Below, in pieces: positions 8,309 to 17,128 of a stretch of 44,553 nucleotides of DNA (its first letter is position 1; every line of letters begins with the position of its first letter). The position numbers and the translations under genes were made by a program. Where the stretch lies: NCBI GenBank assembly GCA_014799955.1, contig JAAVHB010000096.1:1-44553 (forward strand). The letters are read 5' to 3'. Under the pieces are notes generated by a model that had not been told where the DNA came from, searched no databases, and saw nothing but the letters and a program-made list of their open reading frames with translations. The DNA is from Butyrivibrio sp. Its GTDB lineage: Bacteria > Bacillota > Clostridia > Lachnospirales > Lachnospiraceae.

Positions 8309-9574
8309 ATGAAAAAAAACTTATTCAGTCTGAAAAGAACGGCGGCGTTTGCGCTTTCGGCATTAATGCTGTTTTGCGTAACCGGCTGCGGCACTTACAA
8401 ATCGACAAGCGTGAAGCCTGCGGAGTTTACAGGACCTGCGGCTGCGGTGGGAACCGGGGATACGCAAAACCTTGAGCTTGACGGTGTTTTTGCGGAAGGA
8501 ACGGCTGATTTTGCGATTAACCTGTTGAAAAACGGTCTTGATGACAGGGAAAATTCGATGGTTTCGCCGCTTTCGGTGCTTCTCGCGCTTGCAATGACCG
8601 CAAACGGAGCGGACGGCGAAACATTGAAGCAAATGGAGCAGGTGCTTTGCGGCGGTATGAGCATTGACGAGCTCAACCGATACTGCAAGCTTTATGCGGA
8701 AAGTCTTCCAAACACGCAAAAGTCGCGCTTTTCCATAGCAAACTCCATATGGATATGCGACTTCTATGACGTGCGCGACGAATTCCTGACCGCAAACAGT
8801 ACATTTTACGATGCGTCCGTATACAAGGCTCCCTTTGACGATCAGACGGTCAAGGACATCAATAAATGGGTGTATGACAAAACACAGAAGATGATTGATA
8901 GCGTGATTGATAAAATTGAAGAAGATACGGTTATGTATCTCATAAACGCCATAGCCTTTGACGCAGAGTGGCAGAATGTGTATGAGGAAGGACAGACCCG
9001 AAAGAACACATTTACGGAGGAGGACGGAAAGCAGTACGAAGTTGATATGATGTTTTCCGATGAGGATTATTACATTGAGGACGGCAAAGCCACGGGATTT
9101 GTGAAAAATTACCTTGACGGCTATGCTTTTGTCGGACTTCTTCCCAATGAGGGCGTGACAGTTGACGAGTATATTGCTTCTCTCAACGGAGAGGGCTTCC
9201 TCAAAATGCTCGAAAATAAAAAGCAAACAGTTGTATTTGCGGGGCTGCCCAAATTTGAGGCGGAGTATTCGGTTGAGCTTAAAGAGGCTCTTTCCGAAAT
9301 GGGTATGCCTGAGGCATTTGACAAAGAACGGGCTGATTTTTCAAAAATAAACGCTGCCGGACAGCTTTATATTGACTCGGTTATACACAAAACATATATA
9401 AGCGTTGACGAGCGCGGAACAAAAGCGGGAGCGGTAACCGCGGTTACTGCAAAAGATGAGAGTATGCCGATGGAGTACTACAGGGTATATCTTGACAGAC
9501 CGTTTGTATACGCAATTGTGGATACAAATACAAATCTTCCGATATTTATCGGAGCAATCAGAAGCCTTGAGTAA
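8309..9574 (+). CDS. Lipoprotein serpin (serine protease inhibitor)
   Basis: A 421-residue serpin anchored to the outer membrane face. The signal peptide ends in the lipobox VTGC (Cys27). Serpin hallmarks include NSMVSPLSVLLALAMTANGA, the breach/shutter region LINAIAFDAEW, GLPKFEAEYSVELKEAL, the hinge DERGTKAGAVTAVTA (from about residue 367) and the C-terminal signature YLDRPFVYAIVD with PIFIGAI. The small-residue hinge indicates an inhibitory serpin that traps a protease by loop insertion. Counting as in alpha-1-antitrypsin places P1-P1' at Glu384-Ser385, so the target may prefer acidic residues, though the register could shift. Gut Firmicutes and bifidobacteria are known to make serpins. 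It lies in an operon with an ECF sigma factor, so it may be induced by a surface stress. Confidence 0.93.
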   Translation: MKKNLFSLKRTAAFALSALMLFCVTGCGTYKSTSVKPAEFTGPAAAVGTGDTQNLELDGVFAEGTADFAINLLKNGLDDRENSMVSPLSVLLALAMTANGADGETLKQMEQVLCGGMSIDELNRYCKLYAESLPNTQKSRFSIANSIWICDFYDVRDEFLTANSTFYDASVYKAPFDDQTVKDINKWVYDKTQKMIDSVIDKIEEDTVMYLINAIAFDAEWQNVYEEGQTRKNTFTEEDGKQYEVDMMFSDEDYYIEDGKATGFVKNYLDGYAFVGLLPNEGVTVDEYIASLNGEGFLKMLENKKQTVVFAGLPKFEAEYSVELKEALSEMGMPEAFDKERADFSKINAAGQLYIDSVIHKTYISVDERGTKAGAVTAVTAKDESMPMEYYRVYLDRPFVYAIVDTNTNLPIFIGAIRSLE

Positions 9575-9588
9575 AATCATTTTGGGTA

Positions 9589-9617
9589 TTGACACCGGAC
9601 TCCTTTTGTGCTTTAAT
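9589..9617 (+). promoter_or_regulatory. Promoter of the T-box/trp operon
   Basis: TTGACA at 9589-9594, a 17-bp spacer, and TTTAAT at 9612-9617. Transcription would begin about 20 bp before stem I of the T-box. Confidence 0.75.
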
Positions 9618-9642
9618 ATTTGTTAATATAAGATAAACCGTT

Positions 9643-9900
9643 GATGCGGAGATAACGGTAGTTGTGCGCACACAGAGAGCCCGCGGTGCTGAGAAGCGGG
9701 CTGAACGCAGATTATCAAATGGACCGCTGAGGGCGCAGTCAAAGGCTTTGCCGAGTATTCTGCGACGTCGGGGCTGACGTTATAAGCCGGAGATATGTTG
9801 GTATCTCGCTAAGCGCGCAGATTTTCTGCGAAACAAGGTGGCACCGCGACAGATAATTCGTCCTTGACAGTATTGTAAAATACTGTCAGGGACTTTTTTT
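9643..9900 (+). promoter_or_regulatory. T-box riboswitch, tryptophan specific
   Basis: The conserved T-box AAGGTGGCACCGCG is at 9835-9848. Stem I starts with GCGG (9646-9649), pairing with CCGC (9723-9727 region); the 3' side of its internal loop carries TGG at 9720-9722, the Trp codon, followed by A. The acceptor-pairing bulge reads TGGC, whose C would pair with the G73 discriminator of bacterial tRNA-Trp. CAAGG (9834-9838) can pair with CCTTG (9862-9866) as antiterminator, excluding the downstream terminator. Uncharged tRNA-Trp should therefore allow read-through into the 2H gene and the trp genes. Three independent clues (codon, discriminator, downstream genes) agree. Confidence 0.95.
9860..9900 (+). 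terminator. Regulated terminator of the T-box
   Basis: GTCCTTGACAGTATT and AATACTGTCAGGGAC form a 15-pair stem (one wobble) with a GTAA loop, followed by seven T. It is mutually exclusive with the T-box antiterminator. Confidence 0.92.
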
Positions 9901-9959
9901 ATGCGCAGACCGTGCATGGATATATTCTCATAGCTTATAGGAAAAAGGAGTGCGCTTCT

Positions 9960-10670
9960 ATGGAAACATACCGTGAATTCATGGACAGAATCAATTCATT
10001 TGAAAAAAAGAAAATAAATTACGGAAATCGCTATTTTAAAGGCAATCCGTCGATTTCTCAGAAAGTAACCAAGGACAATACATTCGGAAATTTTTACGGA
10101 GATACCGTCGTTTTTGCTCTGGATGATACCGTCAAAGAAAAATTATCAGGATACGCAGATTATTTATATAGCTCCGCGCCCGAATGCTTTTGCGAAAGAT
10201 TGGCATCGGACACGTTTCATTTAACTCTGCACGATTTGAGCAATTCCCCGGATTTAAAAGACGTGGCGGAAGAGATGCTTGAGAATGAACTCAGGGTAAC
10301 GGAAAAAATGGCGGAAATCCGAAAGCACGAAAGTGCAAAAATAAAAATGAAAAGCAATTCCGTATTCAATATGGTTGACACCAGCCTGGTTTTGGGGCTT
10401 TATCCTGCCGATGAGAATGAATACCTCAGATTAACGGAGCTGTACTCGGTATTTGACGGTGTAAAAAAACTGGATTATCCTTTTACACCCCACATTACGT
10501 TGGCGTATTATAATATCGACGGATTTGATTCACAGTCCGCCAAAATTCTGGAAGAAGCCGTCAATCATCTTAATGATAACGAAATGGAAATAGAGCTGAA
10601 GGTCGGTAATTTACAGTATCAAAAATTTAAAAGCATGAACGATTTCGAGGTGCTCCGTTCGGTGCGATAG
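9960..10670 (+). CDS. 2H phosphoesterase-like protein (2'-5' RNA ligase/cyclic phosphodiesterase superfamily)
   Basis: A 236-residue protein. It starts at ATG 9960 behind AAAAAGGAG; an upstream in-frame GTG at 9912 lies in the leader just after the terminator and has no ribosome site. Two HxT motifs mark the 2H superfamily: HLTL at residue 87 and HITL at residue 178, about 90 residues apart as expected for the paired active-site histidines. Members hydrolyse or form 2',3'- or 2',5'-phosphodiester bonds in RNA or nucleotides. The substrate is unknown. It is the first gene after the Trp T-box, 20 bp before trpE, so its expression should follow tryptophan supply. Its last codons overlap a degenerate copy of the hairpin repeat at 10654. 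Confidence 0.8.
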   Translation: METYREFMDRINSFEKKKINYGNRYFKGNPSISQKVTKDNTFGNFYGDTVVFALDDTVKEKLSGYADYLYSSAPECFCERLASDTFHLTLHDLSNSPDLKDVAEEMLENELRVTEKMAEIRKHESAKIKMKSNSVFNMVDTSLVLGLYPADENEYLRLTELYSVFDGVKKLDYPFTPHITLAYYNIDGFDSQSAKILEEAVNHLNDNEMEIELKVGNLQYQKFKSMNDFEVLRSVR

Positions 10671-10683
10671 GAATGTTAGGAGG
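10654..10683 (+). repeat. Degenerate copy of the hairpin/Shine-Dalgarno repeat, before trpE
   Basis: TCCGTTCGGTGC at 10654-10665 matches the 5' half of the repeat, and GGAATGTTAGGAGG at 10670-10683 matches the 3' end including the ribosome site. The 3' stem arm between them is missing, so the hairpin cannot form. The 5' half lies inside the end of the 2H gene and the stop codon TAG falls inside the element. The trpE ATG follows 7 nt after the GGAGG. Confidence 0.6.
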
Positions 10684-10690
10684 TAACGTA

Positions 10691-12166
10691 ATGATTTATC
10701 CGTCTCTTGATGAAGCAAAAAAAATACTTTCGGAGGGGAATTACAAGAGGATTCCGCTTAAAACGGAGCTTAATTCCGATATGATTACGCCCATAATGGC
10801 GGTGCGCCGTCTCAAAAACGTCAGCAGGCACTGCTTTATGCTGGAGAGCGCCGAGGCGGACAAAAAATGGGGACGCTATACCTTTCTGGGCTTTGAGCCG
10901 ACGCTTGAAATAAACTGCCAGAACGGGCTTCTCCATATAAAAAGCGGAACCGATATGACCGAGGAGGTTAAGCACCCGGGTGCGGTAATCCGCCGGATAA
11001 TAGAGGAGAACAAAACGCCCGCAATCGACGGAATGCCGCCCTTTGCCGGAGGGCTTGTCGGATATTTTTCTTACGACTATATAAAATACAGCGAGCCGAC
11101 GCTCGATTTGGACGCCAATGACGAGGAATCCTTTAAAGATGTGGATTTGATGCTCTTTGACAAGGTAATTGTTTTTGACAATTATAAGCAGAAAATCATA
11201 CTTATAGTTAATGTCAGAACCGACGACATCGACACGGCTTACCGCAGGGGCGCTATGGAGCTTGATTCTATGAGGAATCTTCTGACAAAAGGTGAGCTTG
11301 CGGACAACGCGCCGCTTAAGTTCAGGAGCGATTTCAGGTATCTTTTTGACAGGGAGCAGTACTGCGCAATGGTCGAAAAGGGAAAACGCTATATACGGGA
11401 GGGCGACATTTTCCAGATTGTGCTTTCCAACCGTATTGAGGCGGACATAGAGGGCAGCCTTCTCGATACCTACAGAATGCTGCGCATGACCAATCCCTCG
11501 CCCTATATGTTTTATTTTTCAAGCGACGACATAGAGATTGCGGGCGCGTCGCCCGAAACTCTTGTGAAGCTTGAAAACGGCGAGCTTCACACCTATCCGC
11601 TCGCGGGAACAAGACCGAGGGGGCGTACCGACGAGGAGGATTTGCGTCTGGAAAAAGAGCTTCTCGCCGACGAAAAGGAGCTTGCGGAGCATAATATGCT
11701 CGTCGATTTGGGGCGCAACGATATAGGCAGGATAAGCAGAATCGGAACGGTAGAGGTCGAAAAATACATGAATATCGAGAGATATTCCCATGTAATGCAC
11801 ATAGGCTCGACCGTGAAGGGAATCATCAGGGAGGATAAGGACGCGCTTGACGCGGTGGATTCAATACTTCCGGCAGGTACGCTTTCGGGCGCTCCCAAGC
11901 TTCGGGCCTGTGAGCTTATCTGCGAGCTTGAAAACAACAAGCGCGGAATTTACGGCGGCGCAATCGGATATATTGATTTTACCGGAAATCTTGACACCTG
12001 CATTGCGATAAGGCTTGCTTTTGCCAAGAACGGCAAGGTTTTCGTCCGTTCCGGCGCGGGGATAGTCGCCGACAGCGTTCCCGAAAACGAATATCAGGAA
12101 TGCATCAACAAAGCGGCGGCGGTTATGAACGCGCTGCGGGCTGCCGAGGGAGGACTTGACAGATGA
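10691..12166 (+). CDS. trpE: Anthranilate synthase component I
   Basis: A 491-residue TrpE that makes anthranilate from chorismate with ammonia delivered by TrpG. The N-terminal region contains the typical tryptophan-site element MLESAEADKKWGRYTFLG. The chorismate-binding domain shows YPLAGTRPRGRTDEED, AEHNMLVDLGRNDIGRIS and LPAGTLSGAPKLRACELI. The start is ATG 10691 with TTAGGAGG upstream; an in-frame ATG at 10673 lies inside the hairpin-repeat remnant. The stop overlaps the trpG start (ATGA), so synthesis of the two subunits is coupled. Expression depends on the upstream T-box, and feedback inhibition by tryptophan is expected. Confidence 0.97.
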   Translation: MIYPSLDEAKKILSEGNYKRIPLKTELNSDMITPIMAVRRLKNVSRHCFMLESAEADKKWGRYTFLGFEPTLEINCQNGLLHIKSGTDMTEEVKHPGAVIRRIIEENKTPAIDGMPPFAGGLVGYFSYDYIKYSEPTLDLDANDEESFKDVDLMLFDKVIVFDNYKQKIILIVNVRTDDIDTAYRRGAMELDSMRNLLTKGELADNAPLKFRSDFRYLFDREQYCAMVEKGKRYIREGDIFQIVLSNRIEADIEGSLLDTYRMLRMTNPSPYMFYFSSDDIEIAGASPETLVKLENGELHTYPLAGTRPRGRTDEEDLRLEKELLADEKELAEHNMLVDLGRNDIGRISRIGTVEVEKYMNIERYSHVMHIGSTVKGIIREDKDALDAVDSILPAGTLSGAPKLRACELICELENNKRGIYGGAIGYIDFTGNLDTCIAIRLAFAKNGKVFVRSGAGIVADSVPENEYQECINKAAAVMNALRAAEGGLDR

Positions 12167-12735
12167 TACTTTTGATAGATAATTACGACAGTTTTTCATA
12201 TAATTTATATCAGCTTATAGGGAGTGTGTGCGGCGACATAAAGGTAATCCGCAACGACGAGCTGACAGTCGCCGGAATAGAAGCGTTGAAACCGGAGTAT
12301 ATATTTCTTTCGCCGGGACCCAAAAGACCTGAGGACGCGGGGGTATGCATGGAGGCGGCAAAATATTTCGCGGGAAAGGTTCCGATAATGGGAGTGTGCC
12401 TCGGACATCAGGCGATAACGGCGGCTTTCGGCGGTGAGGTTTCGTATGCCAAGAGGCTTATGCACGGTAAAACCTCGCTCGCAAAGCTCGACACCGAAAG
12501 CAGGATTTTCGCCGGAATGCCCGATTCCATACAGGTCGCGAGGTATCATTCGCTTTCGGCGGTGCGCGATAAGCTGCCGGAATGCCTGCGGATAATCGCA
12601 GAAACAGACGACGGGGAAATAATGGCGTTAGAGCATCGTGATTATCCCGTGTACGGTCTTCAGTTTCATCCGGAGTCTGTGCTTACGCCGGACGGCGGCG
12701 CGATAATAAGGAATTTTCTTAGTATTAAAATATAA
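12163..12735 (+). CDS. trpG: Anthranilate synthase component II (glutamine amidotransferase)
   Basis: A 190-residue class I glutamine amidotransferase supplying ammonia to TrpE. It begins [15 protein letters not shown], has the oxyanion segment [12 protein letters not shown], the nucleophilic Cys in GVCLGHQAI and the His-Glu pair in [11 protein letters not shown]. It is a free-standing subunit, not fused to TrpE or TrpD. It overlaps trpE by 4 bp. PabA-type proteins look similar, but the trp context makes TrpG the natural reading; dual use for folate synthesis is possible. Confidence 0.95.
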   Translation: MILLIDNYDSFSYNLYQLIGSVCGDIKVIRNDELTVAGIEALKPEYIFLSPGPKRPEDAGVCMEAAKYFAGKVPIMGVCLGHQAITAAFGGEVSYAKRLMHGKTSLAKLDTESRIFAGMPDSIQVARYHSLSAVRDKLPECLRIIAETDDGEIMALEHRDYPVYGLQFHPESVLTPDGGAIIRNFLSIKI

Positions 12736-12758
12736 AAATAAAAGGAAGGATGAAAAAG

Positions 12759-13766
12759 ATGATTAAAGAGGCGATTATCAATCTGAACGCTAAAAAGGAT
12801 TTGGACTATGAAACCGCAAAAACCGTAATGAATGAGATTATGGACGGCGAGGCGTCACCGGTTCAGATGAGCGCGTATCTTACCGCGCTCGCTATGAAGG
12901 GCGAAACCATAGACGAGATTACCGCGTCAGCGGCGGCTATGAGGGCGCACTGCATTAAGCTTCTCCATAATAAGGAGGTGCTTGAGATTGTGGGAACGGG
13001 AGGCGATAAATCCAATTCCTTCAACATATCCACAACCTCGGCAATCGTGATTGCGGCGGGAGGCGTTCCCGTGGCAAAGCACGGCAACAGGGCGGCGTCA
13101 AGTAAGAGCGGCGCGGCGGACGTGCTGGAGGCTCTTGGCGTAAACATTATTCTTTCGCCGGAAAAAAGCACGGAGCTTCTTGACAAAATCGGAATCTGCT
13201 TCCTTTTCGCACAGAACTATCACATTGCGATGAAATATGTGGCGCCCGTGAGAAAGGAGCTCGGAATCAGGACGGTTTTCAATATTCTCGGACCGCTCTC
13301 CAATCCGGCAGGGGCAAATATGGAGGTTATGGGCGTTTATGACGGAACGCTGGTTGAGCCGCTTGCGAGAGTTTTGTGCAATCTCGGGGTGACGAGGGCG
13401 ATGGTTGTATACGGTCAGGACGGACTTGACGAGATTTCCATGGGCGCGCCCACAAAGGTGTGCGAGGTTAAGAACGGAGAGTTCAGCTCATATGAGATAA
13501 CGCCCGAACAGTTCGGCTTCAAGCGCTGTGACAGAAGCGAGCTTGAGGGCGGCACGCCCGAGGAAAACGCCGAGATTACCAAGGCGATTCTCGGCGGCGA
13601 GAAGGGAGCCAAAAGAAACGCTGTCGCGCTGAATGCGGGAGCCGCGCTCTATATCGCCGGCAAGGCGGAAAACCTTGAAGCAGGCATAAGGCTTGCCGAG
13701 TCGCTTATCGACAGCAAAGCCGCGATGCGCAAGCTCGAGGATTTCATAAAATATTCAAACGAGTAG
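12759..13766 (+). CDS. trpD: Anthranilate phosphoribosyltransferase
   Basis: A 335-residue enzyme transferring phosphoribose from PRPP to anthranilate. It carries the PRPP-binding loop [15 protein letters not shown], the anthranilate-site segment [21 protein letters not shown], and [38 protein letters not shown] chose the ATG at 12759, which has AGGAAGG at 9-nt spacing; the ATG at 12750 touches that site directly. It lies 23 bp after trpG. Confidence 0.96.
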   Translation: MIKEAIINLNAKKDLDYETAKTVMNEIMDGEASPVQMSAYLTALAMKGETIDEITASAAAMRAHCIKLLHNKEVLEIVGTGGDKSNSFNISTTSAIVIAAGGVPVAKHGNRAASSKSGAADVLEALGVNIILSPEKSTELLDKIGICFLFAQNYHIAMKYVAPVRKELGIRTVFNILGPLSNPAGANMEVMGVYDGTLVEPLARVLCNLGVTRAMVVYGQDGLDEISMGAPTKVCEVKNGEFSSYEITPEQFGFKRCDRSELEGGTPEENAEITKAILGGEKGAKRNAVALNAGAALYIAGKAENLEAGIRLAESLIDSKAAMRKLEDFIKYSNE

Positions 13767-13776
13767 GGGCGCGGTT

Positions 13777-14562
13777 ATGATACTTGACGAAATAGCGGCG
13801 AAAACCGTACAAAGAATAGAAGAACGCAAAAAGCGGCTTCCCCTTGCCAAGCTCAAGGAGCTTGCAGAAGCGCTGCCCGCCGATACGGGATTCCCCTTTG
13901 AAAAAAGTCTGCGCTCGGAAGGAATGTCATTCATCTGCGAGGTCAAAAAAGCTTCCCCCTCAAAGGGCGTAATCGCACAGGATTTTCCGTATCCTGAAAT
14001 CGCGCGCGAGTACGAGGCGGCGGGAGCCGCGGCAATTTCCTGCCTGACCGAGCCGTATTATTTTCAGGGGAGCGACGGCTTCCTTAAGGAAATCGCGGCA
14101 GACGTGCGTATTCCGGTTCTGCGCAAGGATTTTACTGTTGACGAATACATGATTTACGAGGCGAAGATTCTCGGTGCCTCGGCGGTGCTTCTGATATGCG
14201 CGCTCCTGACGGACGCACAGTTAAAAGGCTTCCTTGAAACCGCGCATTCACTCGGGCTTTCGGCGCTTATAGAGGCGCATACCGAGGAGGAGGTAAAGCG
14301 TGCGCTTCGGTGCGGCGGCAGGATAATCGGCGTAAACAACAGGGATTTAAAGACCTTCAAGATGGATATTACGACAAGTCTGAGGCTTCGCAGTCTTGTG
14401 CCGGAGGATTATCTTTATGTGTCGGAGAGCGGAATAAAAGACGCGTCGGACATAAGGGCGCTTTACGAGAACGGCACTGACGCAGTGCTTATCGGCGAAA
14501 CCCTGATGCGCGCTCCGGATAAAAAGGCGGCGCTTGACGGATTAAGGGGTGACGCGCCATGA
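13777..14562 (+). CDS. trpC: Indole-3-glycerol phosphate synthase
   Basis: A 261-residue TIM-barrel enzyme converting CdRP to indole-3-glycerol phosphate. Typical segments are FICEVKKASPSKGVI (catalytic Lys), the phosphate and substrate loops YYFQGSDGFL and VLRKDFTVDEYMIYEA, IGVNNRDLKTF and VSESGIKD. It is monofunctional, with TrpF as a separate next gene. It lies 10 bp after trpD, and its stop overlaps the trpF start by 4 bp. Confidence 0.96.
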   Translation: MILDEIAAKTVQRIEERKKRLPLAKLKELAEALPADTGFPFEKSLRSEGMSFICEVKKASPSKGVIAQDFPYPEIAREYEAAGAAAISCLTEPYYFQGSDGFLKEIAADVRIPVLRKDFTVDEYMIYEAKILGASAVLLICALLTDAQLKGFLETAHSLGLSALIEAHTEEEVKRALRCGGRIIGVNNRDLKTFKMDITTSLRLRSLVPEDYLYVSESGIKDASDIRALYENGTDAVLIGETLMRAPDKKAALDGLRGDAP

Positions 14563-15185
14563 GCAAAATCAAGATTTGCGGACTGAAAACATTTGAGGAT
14601 ATTGATGCCGTCAACAGCTATATGCCTGATTACGCGGGCTTTGTCCTTGTTCCGGGCAGAACGAGAGACATAAGCCATGAGCATGCGGCGGCGTTAAAAA
14701 AAAGACTTTCAAAGGATATTCCGGCAGTCGGGGTTTTTGTAAATGAGCGGCGGGACGTCATTGCGGGACTTCTGGAGCGCGGCGTAATAGATATGGCTCA
14801 GCTTCACGGACAGGAAACCGAGGCGGACGTTCGCTGGCTTAAGGAGAGAACGGGAAAGCCCGTAGTCAAGGCTGTGTCCGTAAAGAGCGCGGACGACGTA
14901 GAGCGATGGCGGCACAGCGCGGCGGATTTTCTTCTTGCGGACAACGGCGCGGGAGGCAGCGGGCAGACCTTTGACTGGAGCCTGATGTTTGACATAACGA
15001 GCGACGGCTTACCGCCTTTATTTCTGGCGGGCGGAATCAATATAAACAATCTTGAGGCGGCGCTGGCGCTTAAGCCCTACGCGGTGGATATTTCGGGAGG
15101 AGTTGAAACCGACGGGCACAAAAATCCGGCGCTTATCCGGGACGTAATAAATAAAGTTAGGAGATTTGACAATGACGACAGGTAG
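14559..15185 (+). CDS. trpF: Phosphoribosylanthranilate isomerase
   Basis: A 208-residue TIM barrel performing the Amadori rearrangement of phosphoribosylanthranilate. It begins with the signature KIKICGLKT (catalytic Cys), then [48 protein letters not shown] and the phosphate site [15 protein letters not shown] with the catalytic Asp. The ATG overlaps trpC by 4 bp, and the last 14 bp overlap trpB. All neighbours are trp genes. Confidence 0.96.
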   Translation: MSKIKICGLKTFEDIDAVNSYMPDYAGFVLVPGRTRDISHEHAAALKKRLSKDIPAVGVFVNERRDVIAGLLERGVIDMAQLHGQETEADVRWLKERTGKPVVKAVSVKSADDVERWRHSAADFLLADNGAGGSGQTFDWSLMFDITSDGLPPLFLAGGININNLEAALALKPYAVDISGGVETDGHKNPALIRDVINKVRRFDNDDR

Positions 15186-16356
15186 ATTTGGTATTCACGG
15201 CGGCCAGTATATTCCCGAGACACTCATGAATGCGGTTAACGAGCTTGAGCAGGCATATAATCATTACAAAAACGACGGGGAATTCAACAGGGAGCTTAAG
15301 GAGCTTCTGAACAGTTACGCGGGGCGCCCGTCGCTTCTTTACTATGCCGAAAAAATGACGAAGGATTTGGGCGGCGCGAAAATATATCTCAAAAGAGAGG
15401 ATTTGAACCATACCGGCTCTCACAAAATAAACAATGTGCTCGGGCAGGCGCTTCTTGCCAAAAGAATGGGCAAAACAAGAGTGATTGCCGAAACAGGAGC
15501 GGGACAGCACGGCGTTGCGACAGCCACGGCGGCGGCTCTAATGGGAATGGAATGTGAGATTTTCATGGGAGAGGAGGACACGAAGCGGCAGGCGCTCAAT
15601 GTTTACCGCATGAAGCTTCTGGGCGCTAAGGTTCACCCAGTTACGGCGGGTACGGCGACGCTCAAGGACGCGGTGTCGGAAACCATGCGCGAGTGGACGA
15701 ACAGAATCGACGACACGCATTATGTTCTGGGTTCGGTTATGGGACCTCACCCTTTCCCGACGATAGTAAGGGATTTTCAGGCGGTTATATCAAAAGAAAT
15801 CAAGGAGCAGATACTTGCGGCGGAGGGCAGGCTTCCGGACGCGGTGCTCGCCTGTGTGGGCGGCGGCTCCAACGCAATCGGAGCGTTTTATAATTTTATT
15901 CAGGATAAGGATGTAAGGCTCATCGGCTGCGAGGCGGCGGGACGCGGCATAAACACCGCGGAAACCGCGGCGACCATATCCACGGGAAGGCTCGGTATTT
16001 TCCACGGAATGAAATCATACTTTTGTCAGGACGAATACGGTCAGATAGCTCCGGTATATTCGATTTCTGCGGGTCTTGATTATCCGGGTGTAGGACCCGA
16101 GCACGCTGATTTATACGATACCGGACGCGCGGAGTATGTAGCGGTTACGGATGACGAGGCGGTGGACGCGTTTGAATATCTTTCAAGAACCGAGGGAATC
16201 ATTCCTGCGATTGAAAGCGCCCACGCGGTAGCCCATGCGATAAAGCTCGCGCCCGAAATGCCAAAGGATAAAATAATCGTAATCAATATCTCGGGACGCG
16301 GCGATAAGGACTGCGCGGCAATCGCCCGCTACAGAGGGGAGGAAATATATGAGTAG
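15172..16356 (+). CDS. trpB: Tryptophan synthase beta chain
   Basis: A 394-residue PLP enzyme joining indole and serine. The PLP lysine is in [13 protein letters not shown], the catalytic region in [19 protein letters not shown], and the cofactor-phosphate loop in [12 protein letters not shown]. This is the classical TrpB1 form with the COMM-domain residues expected for partnership with TrpA. I start it at ATG 15172 with AGGAG at 8-nt spacing, 14 bp inside trpF, rather than at the TTG at 15166. It overlaps trpA by 8 bp. Confidence 0.97.
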   Translation: MTTGRFGIHGGQYIPETLMNAVNELEQAYNHYKNDGEFNRELKELLNSYAGRPSLLYYAEKMTKDLGGAKIYLKREDLNHTGSHKINNVLGQALLAKRMGKTRVIAETGAGQHGVATATAAALMGMECEIFMGEEDTKRQALNVYRMKLLGAKVHPVTAGTATLKDAVSETMREWTNRIDDTHYVLGSVMGPHPFPTIVRDFQAVISKEIKEQILAAEGRLPDAVLACVGGGSNAIGAFYNFIQDKDVRLIGCEAAGRGINTAETAATISTGRLGIFHGMKSYFCQDEYGQIAPVYSISAGLDYPGVGPEHADLYDTGRAEYVAVTDDEAVDAFEYLSRTEGIIPAIESAHAVAHAIKLAPEMPKDKIIVINISGRGDKDCAAIARYRGEEIYE

Positions 16357-17128
16357 AATAAAAGAAGCCTTTGCAAACGGCAAAGCGTTCATACCTTTTA
16401 TAACCTGCGGCTATCCGTCGGTTGAGGTCAGCATGAGGATAATAGAGGAAATGGAAAAGGCGGGGGCTGACCTTATCGAGCTTGGAATCCCCTTTTCGGA
16501 CCCCACGGCGGAGGGACCCGTGATTCAGGACGCCGACGCCCGGGCGCTTGCGAACGGCGTAACCACCGATAAAGTATTTGACATGGTGGAAAAATTGAGG
16601 CAGAATATAAAGATACCGATGGTGTTTATGACATACGCCAACGTGGTCTTTTCATACGGAACAGAGCGCTTTGCGAAAAAAGCCGCCGGGGTCGGCATGG
16701 ACGGAGTTATTCTGCCGGATATACCCTTTGAGGAAAAGGAAGAATTTGCCGGGATATTCCGCGAAAACGGTCTTGATATGATTTCTTTAATCGCGCCCAC
16801 CTCGCATGAACGAATCTCCAGAATAGCGAAGGAGGCGGAGGGCTTTGTCTACTGCGTATCCTCTCTGGGAGTTACCGGAGTAAGGGATGAAATTACCACG
16901 GACATCGGCGAAATGACAGCACTTGTAAAGAAAAACCGAGACATACCCTGTGCCGTGGGCTTCGGAATATCCACGCCTGAGCAGGCAAAAGAGATGGCGA
17001 GGCACGCCGACGGCGTGATAGTCGGCTCCGCAATCGTAAAGCTGTGCGCGCAGTACGGCGAGGACAGTCCCGTTCATGTGGCAGAGTATGTCAGGAGCAT
17101 GAAGGAAGCCATTAATGAAATCAGATAA
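16349..17128 (+). CDS. trpA: Tryptophan synthase alpha chain
   Basis: A 259-residue TIM barrel that cleaves indole-3-glycerol phosphate and channels indole to TrpB. The catalytic Glu lies in [19 protein letters not shown] and the catalytic Asp in [11 protein letters not shown]; the phosphate loop is GFGISTPEQ with VIVGSAIV. It overlaps trpB by 8 bp and the ABC exporter gene by 14 bp. It completes the pathway from chorismate. Confidence 0.96.
   Translation: MSRIKEAFANGKAFIPFITCGYPSVEVSMRIIEEMEKAGADLIELGIPFSDPTAEGPVIQDADARALANGVTTDKVFDMVEKLRQNIKIPMVFMTYANVVFSYGTERFAKKAAGVGMDGVILPDIPFEEKEEFAGIFRENGLDMISLIAPTSHERISRIAKEAEGFVYCVSSLGVTGVRDEITTDIGEMTALVKKNRDIPCAVGFGISTPEQAKEMARHADGVIVGSAIVKLCAQYGEDSPVHVAEYVRSMKEAINEIR

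Noticed and set aside
8363..9226. Long antisense reading frame opposite the serpin
   Set aside because: It lacks a ribosome site and recognisable features, and the sense strand has an unambiguous serpin; it is a codon-bias shadow.
9912..9959. Upstream GTG start for the 2H gene
   Set aside because: It lies directly after the T-box terminator with no Shine-Dalgarno; the ATG at 9960 has AAAAAGGAG.
9575..9960. Protein-coding genes in the trp leader (leader peptide attenuator)
   Set aside because: The region is fully explained by the T-box; no short reading frame with tandem Trp codons and a ribosome site was seen.
17062..17075. Copy of the repeat inside trpA (GTCCCGTTC)
   Set aside because: Nine-base match only, within conserved coding sequence, with no second arm.
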